The notes: generated from the sequence alone by a model not told the origin. 39,632 nucleotides of DNA from Candidatus Kaiserbacteria bacterium (GCA_027066795.1 JAMONA010000023.1:1-39632), one strand, 5' to 3'. Shown: positions 23,665 to 31,857, numbered from the stretch's first letter. Translations and numbers: made by a program.

Positions 23665-24546
23665 ATGTTAGACATCACAAACTTTATTGCAGCGGCAGGA
23701 GAATCTGTAAAGGTCGGGTTTCAGCCACTTACTAAAATACCGTTTTTGAGTAACTGGACTCCAGGCTCAGACTTTACAGGCTCTACCACAGGTGTTTTAA
23801 ACACAGTCTTTAGCTTATCTATAAAAATAGGTGCCATGCTCGCCATATTCATGTTTGTGTTGGGTGGCCTACAGATGATAACCGCACGAGATAACGCAAG
23901 TAATGTAGGCAAGGGTAAGACTAGAATGACAAACGCCGTATTTGGCCTATTAATGCTATTGTCAACATTTGTGGTGCTAAATACCATAAATCCTCAATTA
24001 ACTGAACTAGGGTTCTTAGGAGGTGGTACTATACAGCTTGATGCACCGCCAGCTCCTAAAAAGGCTGTATCTGGCACACCAGATGATCTATCAAATAACC
24101 CATATATATCTACTGGCGGGTTTTTAGCTGTAGTCTTACAAGACGGAGCAATGTCTATAAGAAAGTTTAATAACCGAACCTCTTGTCAGCAGTCTGTTAA
24201 AGGTGGTGCTAGGTGTGTACCAATAACAGACATCTCTTTAAAAAAGGCTCGGGATAAATTATCTCTATTTAGGATAAGTGGCCAAAACAGAACATTTGGC
24301 TGCTACTCTAATGACGGTGGAACAAGTTGTTTATCTATATATAGTAGCGTTAGTCAATGTAAGACCTTGAATACTAATAGTTCACCTATTAAATGCACCA
24401 TTAAAAAGATGAGGGCTGATACACCGACAAAAGATGGTCCATGGGTGTTTGCACGTGCCAGTGATCAAAAATTTGCTGATAAAGAACTGTGCAATTTGAA
24501 AGCAAGCTTATATCCACCAGGATCAACAACTTGTATAAAAATCTAA
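23665..24546 (+). CDS. VirB2-like T4SS pilin fused to a cysteine-rich C-terminal domain
   Basis: Residues 1-120 match the CPR T4SS pilin plan. Transmembrane helix 1 (about 51-73, LSIKIGAMLAIFMFVLGGLQ) is followed by a polar turn MITARDNASNVGKGKTRMTN, helix 2 (about 90-106) and the NTINPQL signature (106-112). Such pilins are normally ~100-120 residues. Here a Pro/Ala/Lys linker (about 125-135) leads to ~155 extra residues with eight cysteines (174, 184, 213, 222, 232, 244, 276, 290), enough for four disulfides. The gene has TATATA 6 nt before its ATG. It overlaps the convergent jag gene by 4 nt. The pilin part is confident; the role of the Cys-rich module is unknown. Confidence 0.82.
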   Translation: MLDITNFIAAAGESVKVGFQPLTKIPFLSNWTPGSDFTGSTTGVLNTVFSLSIKIGAMLAIFMFVLGGLQMITARDNASNVGKGKTRMTNAVFGLLMLLSTFVVLNTINPQLTELGFLGGGTIQLDAPPAPKKAVSGTPDDLSNNPYISTGGFLAVVLQDGAMSIRKFNNRTSCQQSVKGGARCVPITDISLKKARDKLSLFRISGQNRTFGCYSNDGGTSCLSIYSSVSQCKTLNTNSSPIKCTIKKMRADTPTKDGPWVFARASDQKFADKELCNLKASLYPPGSTTCIKI

Positions 24547-25004
24547 CCAACAAACTTTATAACAACTCTGCGGTCTGCTCCTTCTCCTATAGAGCCTGTC
24601 TCTAGCTCCACATCGTCCGCCAGGGCAGCGTGTACCAGCATACGCTCATAGCCATTAGCTGGCTGCAGCTCTACTTCATGCTTAAGCTCTTTAACCTTAT
24701 CTGCCTGTGCCTTGGCGTGTTCTACCACAGTATCTATCTTTTTTTTCTTATAGTCGTTAACATCTATTGTTATACGGTTGCGCTCGTTAATCTTATTCTC
24801 TAACATACGGCTAACTAACATATTAATAGCTCGTAGCACGTCATCTCTCTCTCCTATAAGGAATTCCGATTCTACTGCGTCAACATTTATACAATAAAGT
24901 GTCTGACCAGACACTTTATTCTCTTCTACTCCATTATGAATTATACCTAGTTTGTCTAGTAGGGTAGTGGTTATATCCTCTACATGTTTCTTAATATCTA
25001 CCAT
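24543..25004 (-). CDS. jag: KhpB/Jag-type RNA-binding protein (KH plus R3H)
   Basis: Jag (KhpB, SpoIIIJ-associated) is an RNA-binding protein usually encoded next to YidC. The 153 residues show a KH-like part (about 35-75, LIGERDDVLRAINMLVSRML), a Lys-rich linker helix (about 82-112) and an R3H-type end (about 112-153, LQPANGYERMLVHAALADD ... ADRRVVIKFV). It lacks the separate Jag_N domain, as is common in small genomes. It starts 1 nt after the yidC stop, so it is translated from the rpmH-rnpA-yidC-jag unit. Its last 4 bases overlap the convergent pilin gene. Confidence 0.9.
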   Translation of the reverse strand: MVDIKKHVEDITTTLLDKLGIIHNGVEENKVSGQTLYCINVDAVESEFLIGERDDVLRAINMLVSRMLENKINERNRITIDVNDYKKKKIDTVVEHAKAQADKVKELKHEVELQPANGYERMLVHAALADDVELETGSIGEGADRRVVIKFVG

Positions 25005-25005
25005 C

Positions 25006-25737
25006 CTATTCTTCGTTCTTTATTTGTCTACGCACTAATAACTCTTGCCCTATAGCAAATATATTACTAGTAACCCAATATAGTGCCACAGCTGATGATA
25101 TTGTATAAGCTACAACTGTAATAATGATTGGCATAACATATTTCATCTGCATATGCATACTCCTAGCCAAGTCGTCTTTTATACTTGGTTTTGCACCTTC
25201 TTTAGCCTTAGGTGCATGCGGCATTATTATTAACATATTTATAAACTGTGTTATACCAGCTAATAATGCCAATATAATACTCTTGCCGCCCATGGCTACT
25301 AATCCTATAAACATCATATTCACTGCTTCTGGCTCATTTACAAAACTATATAACAACTCAACATTAATACTTGGTAGGCCACCTTTATAAAAGACCCAAT
25401 ATAGGCCAAGTATAATCGGTAACTGTATTAATATAACCAGAAAACCAAATAGTGGATTAATATTGTTTTCTTTATATAAGGCAAGTGTCTTTATGGTTTG
25501 TGCTTGCTTATCGTCTTTTAAACTTTCTTTTAATTTGTCTATTTCTGGTTGTATACGTTTTATTACAACTTGTGTACGTGCCACCTTGTGCGCGAGTGGG
25601 AAGAGCAATAACTTAACAAGTATTGTAAGTATAATTACTGCAATACCAACGTCTGCCATTGGCACAATTCCTATTAAAAATACTAACCCATTGTATAACG
25701 GGTCATATATAGCCGTATTAAATAGTGTAATAAACAT
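25006..25737 (-). CDS. yidC: YidC/Oxa1 membrane protein insertase
   Basis: YidC inserts membrane proteins alone or with Sec. The 243-residue protein is the Gram-positive/CPR short form without the large periplasmic domain. It has about five transmembrane helices and the conserved features LFPLAHKVARTQ, PEIDKLKESLKDD (cytoplasmic coiled-coil hairpin), NNINPLFGFLVILIQLP and the terminal LYWVTSNIFAIGQ. At the place of the conserved hydrophilic-groove arginine there is Lys42 (TILVKLLLFPL), a conservative change. A -10-like TATTAT (minus, 25746-25751) ends 8 nt before the ATG. yidD, often found between rnpA and yidC, is absent; the gap is 29 bp. Confidence 0.95.
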   Translation of the reverse strand: MFITLFNTAIYDPLYNGLVFLIGIVPMADVGIAVIILTILVKLLLFPLAHKVARTQVVIKRIQPEIDKLKESLKDDKQAQTIKTLALYKENNINPLFGFLVILIQLPIILGLYWVFYKGGLPSINVELLYSFVNEPEAVNMMFIGLVAMGGKSIILALLAGITQFINMLIIMPHAPKAKEGAKPSIKDDLARSMHMQMKYVMPIIITVVAYTISSAVALYWVTSNIFAIGQELLVRRQIKNEE

Positions 25738-25766
25738 TAGAGACTATAATACCTTACTTAATACCT

Positions 25767-26027
25767 TTAATCAATTTTATTAATTAACTCATCGGCATCT
25801 GCACTCAACTCTTTAAATGAGAGATTTGTAATACCTTTTTTGGTATATACAATACCTTTTTTAGATACATTCTTAAATAATTCACGAACCTGACGCTTGA
25901 GCTTATTCCTGTCAGTGGCCAGTTTTGCTATTTTTTTAGATACAACTACAACCACCTTAAACGGTGTCCTTATAGTAGACTTATTTCCTTCTTTAAAGGT
26001 AAGATATTTAGATTGCACACTACCCAT
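25767..26027 (-). CDS. rnpA: Ribonuclease P protein component, N-terminally short
   Basis: RnpA is the protein subunit of RNase P, which matures tRNA 5' ends. The core signature KVVVVVSKKIAKLATDRNKLKRQVRELF is clear (split over about residues 23-52 counting from the 26027 ATG); the family RNR helix is present as DRNKLKRQ. The protein is only 86 residues (94 if the TTG at 26051 is used), against ~110-120 usually, and lacks most of the first helix. The ATG at 26027 is preferred, giving an 8-nt overlap with the rpmH end. Position between rpmH and yidC supports the call. Loss of the N-terminus is seen, not inferred. Confidence 0.85.
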   Translation of the reverse strand: MGSVQSKYLTFKEGNKSTIRTPFKVVVVVSKKIAKLATDRNKLKRQVRELFKNVSKKGIVYTKKGITNLSFKELSADADELINKID

Positions 26028-26181
26028 TCTTGCGATGTGTTGGTACAGCAAGCTGCTTACGCCCTCGACGACGTCGCCTAAGTATAAGACTTCTACCAGC
26101 AGCAGACTTTAACCTTGATAAAAAACCGTGTTTCTTAGCTCTTTTACGCTTAGATGGTTGATATGTTCTTTTGGTTGACAT
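26020..26181 (-). CDS. rpmH: 50S ribosomal protein bL34
   Basis: bL34 is a small rRNA-binding protein of the large subunit. The 53 residues contain the family signature KRTYQPSKRKRAKKHGFLSR and the Arg-rich helix SLILRRRRRGRKQL; a short PTHRKNG tail makes it a few residues longer than most. The ATG at 26181 was chosen over the upstream in-frame start at 26217 because the sequence from STKRTYQPS matches the normal N-terminus. TAAAAT (minus, 26190-26195) lies 8 nt upstream, so a leaderless mRNA is likely. It is first in rpmH-rnpA-yidC-jag, the classical arrangement beside the origin, and is divergent from dnaA. Confidence 0.95.
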   Translation of the reverse strand: MSTKRTYQPSKRKRAKKHGFLSRLKSAAGRSLILRRRRRGRKQLAVPTHRKNG

Positions 26182-26386
26182 TGCAGAGTATTTTACACAA
26201 AAAAAAGATAAAAGCAACTAACTATTTTATATACATATATACTTATCAACATATACCCACAGGTTATCCACAGAGTTTTCTACTTTTATCTCATATTTAT
26301 GGTTTGTTGCATCCATTTTATTTTAGTATAATGCAAATCTGTGGATAACACTGTTAATAACTTAATAACTAACAAACTCTGCGCGC
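26182..26386. other. Candidate replication origin, part 1 (rpmH-dnaA gap with DnaA boxes)
   Basis: The 205-bp A/T-rich gap contains a perfect DnaA box TTATCCACA at 26264-26272, a second perfect box in reverse (TGTGGATAA, 26340-26348) and a near match TTATCAACA at 26243-26251. Gene order rpmH/rnpA/yidC on one side and dnaA-dnaN on the other is the standard bacterial oriC context. The unwinding site is not identified. Confidence 0.75.
26304..26332 (+). promoter_or_regulatory. dnaA promoter with a DnaA box at the transcription start
   Basis: TTGTTG (26304-26309) and a perfect TATAAT (26327-26332) are 17 bp apart. The predicted start near 26339 coincides with the reverse DnaA box at 26340-26348, which would suit autorepression by DnaA. 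The leader of ~48 nt has no Shine-Dalgarno. Confidence 0.68.
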
Positions 26387-27760
26387 ATGACAAATTCAAA
26401 CACACCTAATTGTAACCTATGGGATACAGTTCTATTAAAAATCCAACAAGATACAACTGAGGCAAGTTTTAAAACTTGGTTTAAAGACAGTATTTTACTA
26501 AAACAAGAAGATGGGGTGGTATATATAGGTGTAGCAACTCGCATAATGCGTGATTGGTTAAAAGATAAATACTACAAGCTAATTTTAAAAACCATAAGGG
26601 ATATAGACCCAGAAATACGTAATGTAGAATTTACAGTAAGCAAGATGGTTGGTAAAAAGAAAAAAACACAAAAAGACCAGTTACAGAAAAATATACCGAC
26701 AACAAGCCAACTACCTATAGACAACTTATACGTAGACAAGAATGATAACCTTAATCCACGGTACACTTTTGATACTTTTGTTGTTGGCCCATTTAATCAA
26801 CTTGCTAATGCTGCGGCACAGGCTGTATTAAATAGCCCAGCCCTCACATATAACCCTTTGTATGTATACGGCTCTACAGGTCACGGTAAGACTCATTTAA
26901 TACAAGCCTTAGGTAATAAGTTTAAACAAATTTATCCAAGCAAGAAGGTGTTCTATGTAAGCTCTGAAAAGTTTACTCAAGATTATGCCACAGCTGTACA
27001 AACAGGTAGGGCAAAACAGTTTAAAGACAAATACCGTCAATATGACGTTCTGATAGTAGACGATGTTCAATTTATAGCCGATAAAGAAAAAACTCAAGAG
27101 GAGTTGTTCCACTTATTTAATGCATTATACGATAGCAACAAACAAATAATCTTCTCTTCAGATAAACACCCTAACACTATGAAAGGGCTTGAGGATAGAC
27201 TCCGTGGTAGGTTCAGCTCGGGCATGGTGACTGAGATACCAGCACCAGACACTGACTCACGCATAGCTATACTAAAAGAGAAGGTAGCGGCACATAATTT
27301 TACATTAGATACTAAAACTATTGAGGTAATCGCTAAAGAGTTGCGTGGTAATATCCGTGATATCGAGGGGATAGTAAATAATATTGTACTTACCACACAA
27401 TCAAAAGGTCGTGATCTAAGACTCCCTGAAATACGCTCTATCATACAAAACAATATAAGACCCACAAAAAACATAACACCTAAAGATGTTGTAGATATTG
27501 TTGCAGACTACTATACACTCACACCAACCATTATTTATGAAAAGACTCGTAAAAAAGAAGTTGTAAAACCTAGACAAATAATAATGTATATACTTCGTGA
27601 AGATGTTGGCATCTCCTACCCAACAATAGGTGAGCAGCTTGGTGGTAGAGACCATACTACTGTTATACACTCTTGTGACAGGGTACGTAAGATGCTTGAA
27701 GACGATTTTGTATTACAGCAAGAAATAGACCAGATAAGAACAATTATTAGAGATTTATAA
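26387..27760 (+). CDS. dnaA: Chromosomal replication initiator DnaA
   Basis: DnaA binds origin boxes and opens the DNA for replisome loading. The 457-residue protein has domain I (about 1-85, LWDTVLLKIQQ ... SFKTWF), a short Lys-rich linker (about 90-115), and the AAA+ domain beginning at NPRYTFDTFVVGPFNQLA. Walker A is GSTGHGKT (162-169) and Walker B is DVLIVDDVQF, with the sensor-region motif RLRGRFSSGM. The C-terminal DNA-binding domain ends with the box-recognition signature GGRDHTTVIHS. The P-loop has His where most DnaA proteins have Leu or Val. It is followed by dnaN after a 248-bp A/T-rich gap with further DnaA boxes. Confidence 0.98.
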   Translation: MTNSNTPNCNLWDTVLLKIQQDTTEASFKTWFKDSILLKQEDGVVYIGVATRIMRDWLKDKYYKLILKTIRDIDPEIRNVEFTVSKMVGKKKKTQKDQLQKNIPTTSQLPIDNLYVDKNDNLNPRYTFDTFVVGPFNQLANAAAQAVLNSPALTYNPLYVYGSTGHGKTHLIQALGNKFKQIYPSKKVFYVSSEKFTQDYATAVQTGRAKQFKDKYRQYDVLIVDDVQFIADKEKTQEELFHLFNALYDSNKQIIFSSDKHPNTMKGLEDRLRGRFSSGMVTEIPAPDTDSRIAILKEKVAAHNFTLDTKTIEVIAKELRGNIRDIEGIVNNIVLTTQSKGRDLRLPEIRSIIQNNIRPTKNITPKDVVDIVADYYTLTPTIIYEKTRKKEVVKPRQIIMYILREDVGISYPTIGEQLGGRDHTTVIHSCDRVRKMLEDDFVLQQEIDQIRTIIRDL

Positions 27761-28008
27761 TAAGTTGTGAATAACATGTACAAATACATAAGTTAATATT
27801 GTTGATAAACACTTAATAAGTCACCATTAAATACTAGATATACATAGATAGAATAGTAATCAACAAATTATTAAAATTATATACACACATTATGCACATA
27901 AACAAAACATTAAATATGTAGTAAACTAAAGGTAATTAAACCACTTTCCACATATCAACACCCCTAATAGAGTATAGTACTTAAATTAATAAAAATAACT
28001 AACACCTT
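27761..28008. other. Candidate replication origin, part 2 (dnaA-dnaN gap)
   Basis: The 248-bp gap is extremely A/T-rich. It has matches to TTATNCACA at 27766-27774 (reverse, TGTGAATAA) and 27890-27898 (TTATGCACA), a near match at 27800-27808 (TGTTGATAA), and weaker ATATCAACA at 27952-27960. With the boxes upstream of dnaA this makes a bipartite origin plausible. TATAGT at 27973-27978 is a likely dnaN -10. Confidence 0.65.
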
Positions 28009-29130
28009 ATGCAAACAAACATTTCATTCACATGCGACAAAAATAAACTAAGTAAAGTTGTACATATGGTAATGCGTGTGGCAAACCAATCAGCTACACT
28101 AGAATCTTTACAAGGTATATTTATAGAGGTAGTTAATAGTAAAACAATAATTAAAGCAACTAACTTAGAGGTTGGTATAGAAATGACTATACCAGCTACA
28201 GATATGCAAGATGGTGCATTTTTAGTTAATCCAAAACTACTTATTGATGCTATTAAATATTCAGATTCAAACATGATAACAATAAGTAGTAAAAAGGCCG
28301 GTAGTATAAACATTAAACTAGATAATGGTAATACTATAGTTAAAACATTAAATGATTCAGATTTTCCAAATATTCCTAAACAAAATACTGGTGAAAAACT
28401 AGATATAAAAGTTAAGAATATAATAAATGGAATTAAGTCTGTTTTATATGCTGTATCACACTCTGTTATAAAGCCAGAGTTATCAAGTCTGTATATATGG
28501 AAAGATGGGCAACAATTAGTTTTTGTTGCTACAGATTCTTTTAGGTTAGCTGAGAAAAAAGTTAATCAGAATATAATAAATACAGACGACCTATCTATAC
28601 TTATACCTCAAAAAAATACACAAGATTTACTCAGTATATTAGAGCAATTAGATGAGGGTGATAATATAACTGTGCAAGTAGATAACGACCAGTTCTCTGT
28701 ATATACAGACGATATGTATATAACACTAAGGACAATAGACGGAGCTTTTCCAGATTATCAAAAAATAATACCAAAAGAAGCAGTTACAAGTGTTACTGTA
28801 TTAAAACATGATCTATCTCAGATAATTAAGAAGGCTGGTGTGTTTTCAGATAAGTTTAATAAAATAACAATAAAAGCTGATGCTGAAAATAAATTAATAA
28901 CAGTCAGTACTGTAAATGGTGAAGCTGGGGAGACTGTAGACTCTATAACAGGTGTTTTAGAGGGTGAAACAGTAGAGATATCTTTAAACCACAGGTTCAT
29001 TATAGATTGTTTACAGAGTGTGCACTCAGACAGTGTAGTACTATCATTTTTCGGGCAAGGTAAGCCGCTTATAGTTAGTGGGGTAGGTGATAAATCATTT
29101 ATTTATCTAGTTATGCCGATGAATAATTAA
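28009..29130 (+). CDS. dnaN: DNA polymerase III beta sliding clamp
   Basis: The beta clamp is a ring-shaped dimer that tethers the replicative polymerase to DNA. The 373 residues have normal length and three similar ~120-residue domains. Recognisable points are TLESLQGIFIEV near the start, the domain 2 region around VLYAVSHSVIKPELSSLYIW and ATDSFRLAEKKV, DGAFPDYQKIIP in domain 3, and the C-terminal YLVMPMN that closes the ligand groove. It starts after an A/T-rich leader lacking a Shine-Dalgarno. Codon use is more A/T-rich than in genes farther from the origin. The DciA-like gene follows 2 nt downstream. Confidence 0.97.
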   Translation: MQTNISFTCDKNKLSKVVHMVMRVANQSATLESLQGIFIEVVNSKTIIKATNLEVGIEMTIPATDMQDGAFLVNPKLLIDAIKYSDSNMITISSKKAGSINIKLDNGNTIVKTLNDSDFPNIPKQNTGEKLDIKVKNIINGIKSVLYAVSHSVIKPELSSLYIWKDGQQLVFVATDSFRLAEKKVNQNIINTDDLSILIPQKNTQDLLSILEQLDEGDNITVQVDNDQFSVYTDDMYITLRTIDGAFPDYQKIIPKEAVTSVTVLKHDLSQIIKKAGVFSDKFNKITIKADAENKLITVSTVNGEAGETVDSITGVLEGETVEISLNHRFIIDCLQSVHSDSVVLSFFGQGKPLIVSGVGDKSFIYLVMPMNN

Positions 29131-29132
29131 AT

Positions 29133-29393
29133 ATGAGGACAATAGGCAGCTTTTTAGATAGATTTAAAAATTTAAAAGCCCCAGAGAGGTCTGTGAGGAC
29201 TGCTATAATTAGAGCTGTTACAGATGTTATAGGTATAACTATTAAAGATAATTGTATCAAAATAAATAATGAAAGTATTGTATATATATCACCAGGCTCT
29301 ACTATAAAAGCAGCTATATTTGAAAATAAAAAAATTATTATATCAAGGTTAAATAATATACTTGGTAAAGACCAAATAAAAGATATTAAGTAG
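29133..29393 (+). CDS. DciA/DUF721-like protein
   Basis: The 86-residue protein starts 2 nt after dnaN and has no RecF after it. Its C-terminal half has the pattern of DUF721/DciA proteins: a strand INNESIVYISPGSTIKAAIFENK, then a helix KKIIISRLNNILG, and a final DQIKDIK. In other bacteria DciA helps load the DnaB helicase at the origin, and a DUF721 gene often sits near dnaA-dnaN-recF. The match is by pattern and position only. Its small size and Lys-rich character (about 16 Lys/Arg) fit a DNA- or clamp-linked accessory. An unrelated lineage-specific protein remains possible. Confidence 0.5.
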   Translation: MRTIGSFLDRFKNLKAPERSVRTAIIRAVTDVIGITIKDNCIKINNESIVYISPGSTIKAAIFENKKIIISRLNNILGKDQIKDIK

Positions 29394-29413
29394 AATAAAT
29401 AATTAATTATTCT
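29392..29413. terminator. Weak A/T-rich hairpin between convergent genes
   Basis: A 7-bp stem AGAATAA/TTATTCT with an A/T loop lies across the junction of the DciA-like gene and the PBP gene. It is a possible weak bidirectional terminator; the stem has almost no G/C. Confidence 0.3.
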
Positions 29414-31857
29414 GTATTAAAATTTACCGAGTTTGTAAGTGTGCCACCAGAATCAGAACGGTGTGATATAGCTTTTATAGTACTTACATTAGAACGTTTT
29501 TGGGGTACTATTGTTATAGAGAACGGTGATTTTGTAGAAGACCCAATATATACACCATTTAAAAAATATTCCACTTTAGATAATTGTATTGTTGTATTAA
29601 GTAATACAGTTAAGGGCTTACCAGAGGCTACAGATGAACCCTCTGTTGGATTAGTGATGTATACAGTGTCTGTATTTTGGTTGATTATTTGAGGTTGATT
29701 TATAATTTCTGTGTTATTTTGGGATGTTCCAGTTTGTGGATTCATATTTATACCAGCGGCCCATGTTTGTACTGGGTATTCCCAATTAGAGTATTGAGAA
29801 TCATAACCTGGTATTATAGGAGCAATACCACGAGGGTTAGATTTATTTACAAAGTGTAGTATTGAGTGTGCACCACCAGCTTGAGCAAAAGCTGCTTGCC
29901 AGTCACCAGTTAACATTGGTCCAATGTCCTCAGGTAATGGTTCGGGGGCTACGAATTTTCTATTTTGTACATAAGGCAATACTTCATCCATAAATGCGCG
30001 CCACATAGGGGCAATAACAAACCCTGCTACCTTTTTTACAATAGGGGAGTTGTCGTTATTGCCAGCCCAAGTACCAACAGCAAGAGTTGGAGTATAACCA
30101 ACTACCCAAACATCTCTAAAGTCATTAGTTGTACCTGTCTTTGCGGCTATATCCCAATTGTTAAAATACAAGAATGAACGCCTGCCGTAAGCAGGAGTAC
30201 GTGCAACATTATCAGATAGTACACTTGATAAACTTCTGGCTGCCTGTGCAGAGAGTACTCTCTCAGGTGCAGCCTCGAACTCTTCAAGTATAGTACCTGA
30301 TGAGTCTTCAACTTTTAATATACCAGTTGTAGGATTACGTATACCATCATTAGCAAACACACCATACGCACCAGTTAACTCTAATGGTGAAACTTCACCA
30401 CCACCAAGTACCAAAGATAGACCATAGTGCCCAGCGCCCTCATTTAGTCCATTTATACCAAGTGCTTTTGCTTTTGCTAAGGCATCTTTGATGCCTACAA
30501 GGTGCAACACCTTCACAGCTGGTATGTTTACTGACTGTGCTAGCGCATTACGCAGTGTCATTGGTCCGTTAAACTTACCATCATAGTTCACTGGAGAGTA
30601 GCAAGTACTGCTCATAGTGTAGTCATTAGCACTACAGTTAGTTGAGAACTGTGTCCGTAGGTCAAATACTACTGTACTAGGAGTATACCCTTTTTCAAAT
30701 GCAGTACTATATACAATCGGTTTAAATGTAGAACCTGGCTGCCTATATGCTGTTGCGACGTTAAACTTACCATCTATAGTCTCGTCAAAATAATCTCTAG
30801 AACCAACCATCGCAAGAATCTGACCATTCTGTGGGTCTATAGCCACAAGAGCTGCGTTTTCTGCATTAAACTTAATCTCGTTTTCAGTTGCAAACTTATT
30901 AATAATTCTTTCTCCTGCTTCTTGTATACGATTATCTATTGTGGTAGTTACACGCAGCCCACCCCTGTAAAGAGCGTCCTCACCATATGTCTTCTCTAGA
31001 TAGTCTCTAATATAGAACACGAAGTGTGGTGCAAGTATATTGTGATTTTTAAACTTATTAAATACAACATTTTCATTTAATGCTTCTTTATATTCAGTAT
31101 TATTTATAAAACCATTTTCTAACATTTTAGAGAGCACTAAGTCTTTCCTCTTGTCTAAAGCGTCTTTATTATTACCGTGTGGAGAGTAGTAAGTAGGTCT
31201 TTGGGGTAGTGATGCCAAGTATGCAGATTCGGATAAGGTTAGTTTGTTAGCATCTTTACCAAAAAAGTATTTAGATGCCTCTTGTACACCGTATATAGTA
31301 CCCCCGTATGGCATTTCGTTTAAATAGACACTTAGTATCTCATCTTTAGTTAACTTTTTCTCTAAAGCTATAGCAAGTATCCACTCTTTAGCTTTGCGGG
31401 TCAGTGTTTTTTCCCTGGTTAAGTATACATTTTTTACAACCTGTTGTGTAAGAGTTGAGCCTCCTTGGCCAAATGATAATGTCTGTATATTTGCTATAGC
31501 AGCACGTATAAAGGCTGTTGGCTTAACACCATTATGTTCGTAAAACTCCGCATCCTCTATTGCTATAGTTGCATTACGTAAGTGCCTAGATATATCTTCT
31601 AAAGGAACCACTGTTCGGCGTATATCCCCATATATATTAAATAGTAGCACTTCACCAGTGCGGTCGTATATTTTTGTAGATTGTTCAACTTGTCGGGTAT
31701 CAAAACCCTCTACAGATGGAACCTTAAGAGTAGAGGCCCACCAAAATATATATAAGAATATGGCTATAGTTACAATAACGCCCACTGTAGCGAGTATTTT
31801 TATAACTTTAACTATAGTTAAGGACTTACCCACCTTTTTTCCACCGATTTTAAACAT
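29407..31857 (-). CDS. Class A penicillin-binding protein (bifunctional transglycosylase/transpeptidase)
   Basis: This protein polymerises lipid II and cross-links peptidoglycan outside the membrane. The 816 residues have a cytoplasmic start, one membrane anchor (about 19-41), a GT51 domain (about 65-240; catalytic IEDAEFYEH with E101, then QGGSTLTQQ and RKAKEWILA) and a transpeptidase domain (about 330-640; S376-x-x-K379 in PGSTFKP, S442-V-N, K573-T-G). The last ~80 residues form a beta-rich Ig-like module after an Asn/Gln/Thr-rich linker. TGG-TATAAC (minus, 31869-31877) lies 11 nt before the ATG. With murA and the LysM-M23 hydrolase it shows that this lineage makes and remodels its own wall. 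Confidence 0.96.
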   Translation of the reverse strand: MFKIGGKKVGKSLTIVKVIKILATVGVIVTIAIFLYIFWWASTLKVPSVEGFDTRQVEQSTKIYDRTGEVLLFNIYGDIRRTVVPLEDISRHLRNATIAIEDAEFYEHNGVKPTAFIRAAIANIQTLSFGQGGSTLTQQVVKNVYLTREKTLTRKAKEWILAIALEKKLTKDEILSVYLNEMPYGGTIYGVQEASKYFFGKDANKLTLSESAYLASLPQRPTYYSPHGNNKDALDKRKDLVLSKMLENGFINNTEYKEALNENVVFNKFKNHNILAPHFVFYIRDYLEKTYGEDALYRGGLRVTTTIDNRIQEAGERIINKFATENEIKFNAENAALVAIDPQNGQILAMVGSRDYFDETIDGKFNVATAYRQPGSTFKPIVYSTAFEKGYTPSTVVFDLRTQFSTNCSANDYTMSSTCYSPVNYDGKFNGPMTLRNALAQSVNIPAVKVLHLVGIKDALAKAKALGINGLNEGAGHYGLSLVLGGGEVSPLELTGAYGVFANDGIRNPTTGILKVEDSSGTILEEFEAAPERVLSAQAARSLSSVLSDNVARTPAYGRRSFLYFNNWDIAAKTGTTNDFRDVWVVGYTPTLAVGTWAGNNDNSPIVKKVAGFVIAPMWRAFMDEVLPYVQNRKFVAPEPLPEDIGPMLTGDWQAAFAQAGGAHSILHFVNKSNPRGIAPIIPGYDSQYSNWEYPVQTWAAGINMNPQTGTSQNNTEIINQPQIINQNTDTVYITNPTEGSSVASGKPLTVLLNTTIQLSKVEYFLNGVYIGSSTKSPFSITIVPQKRSNVSTIKAISHRSDSGGTLTNSVNFNTE

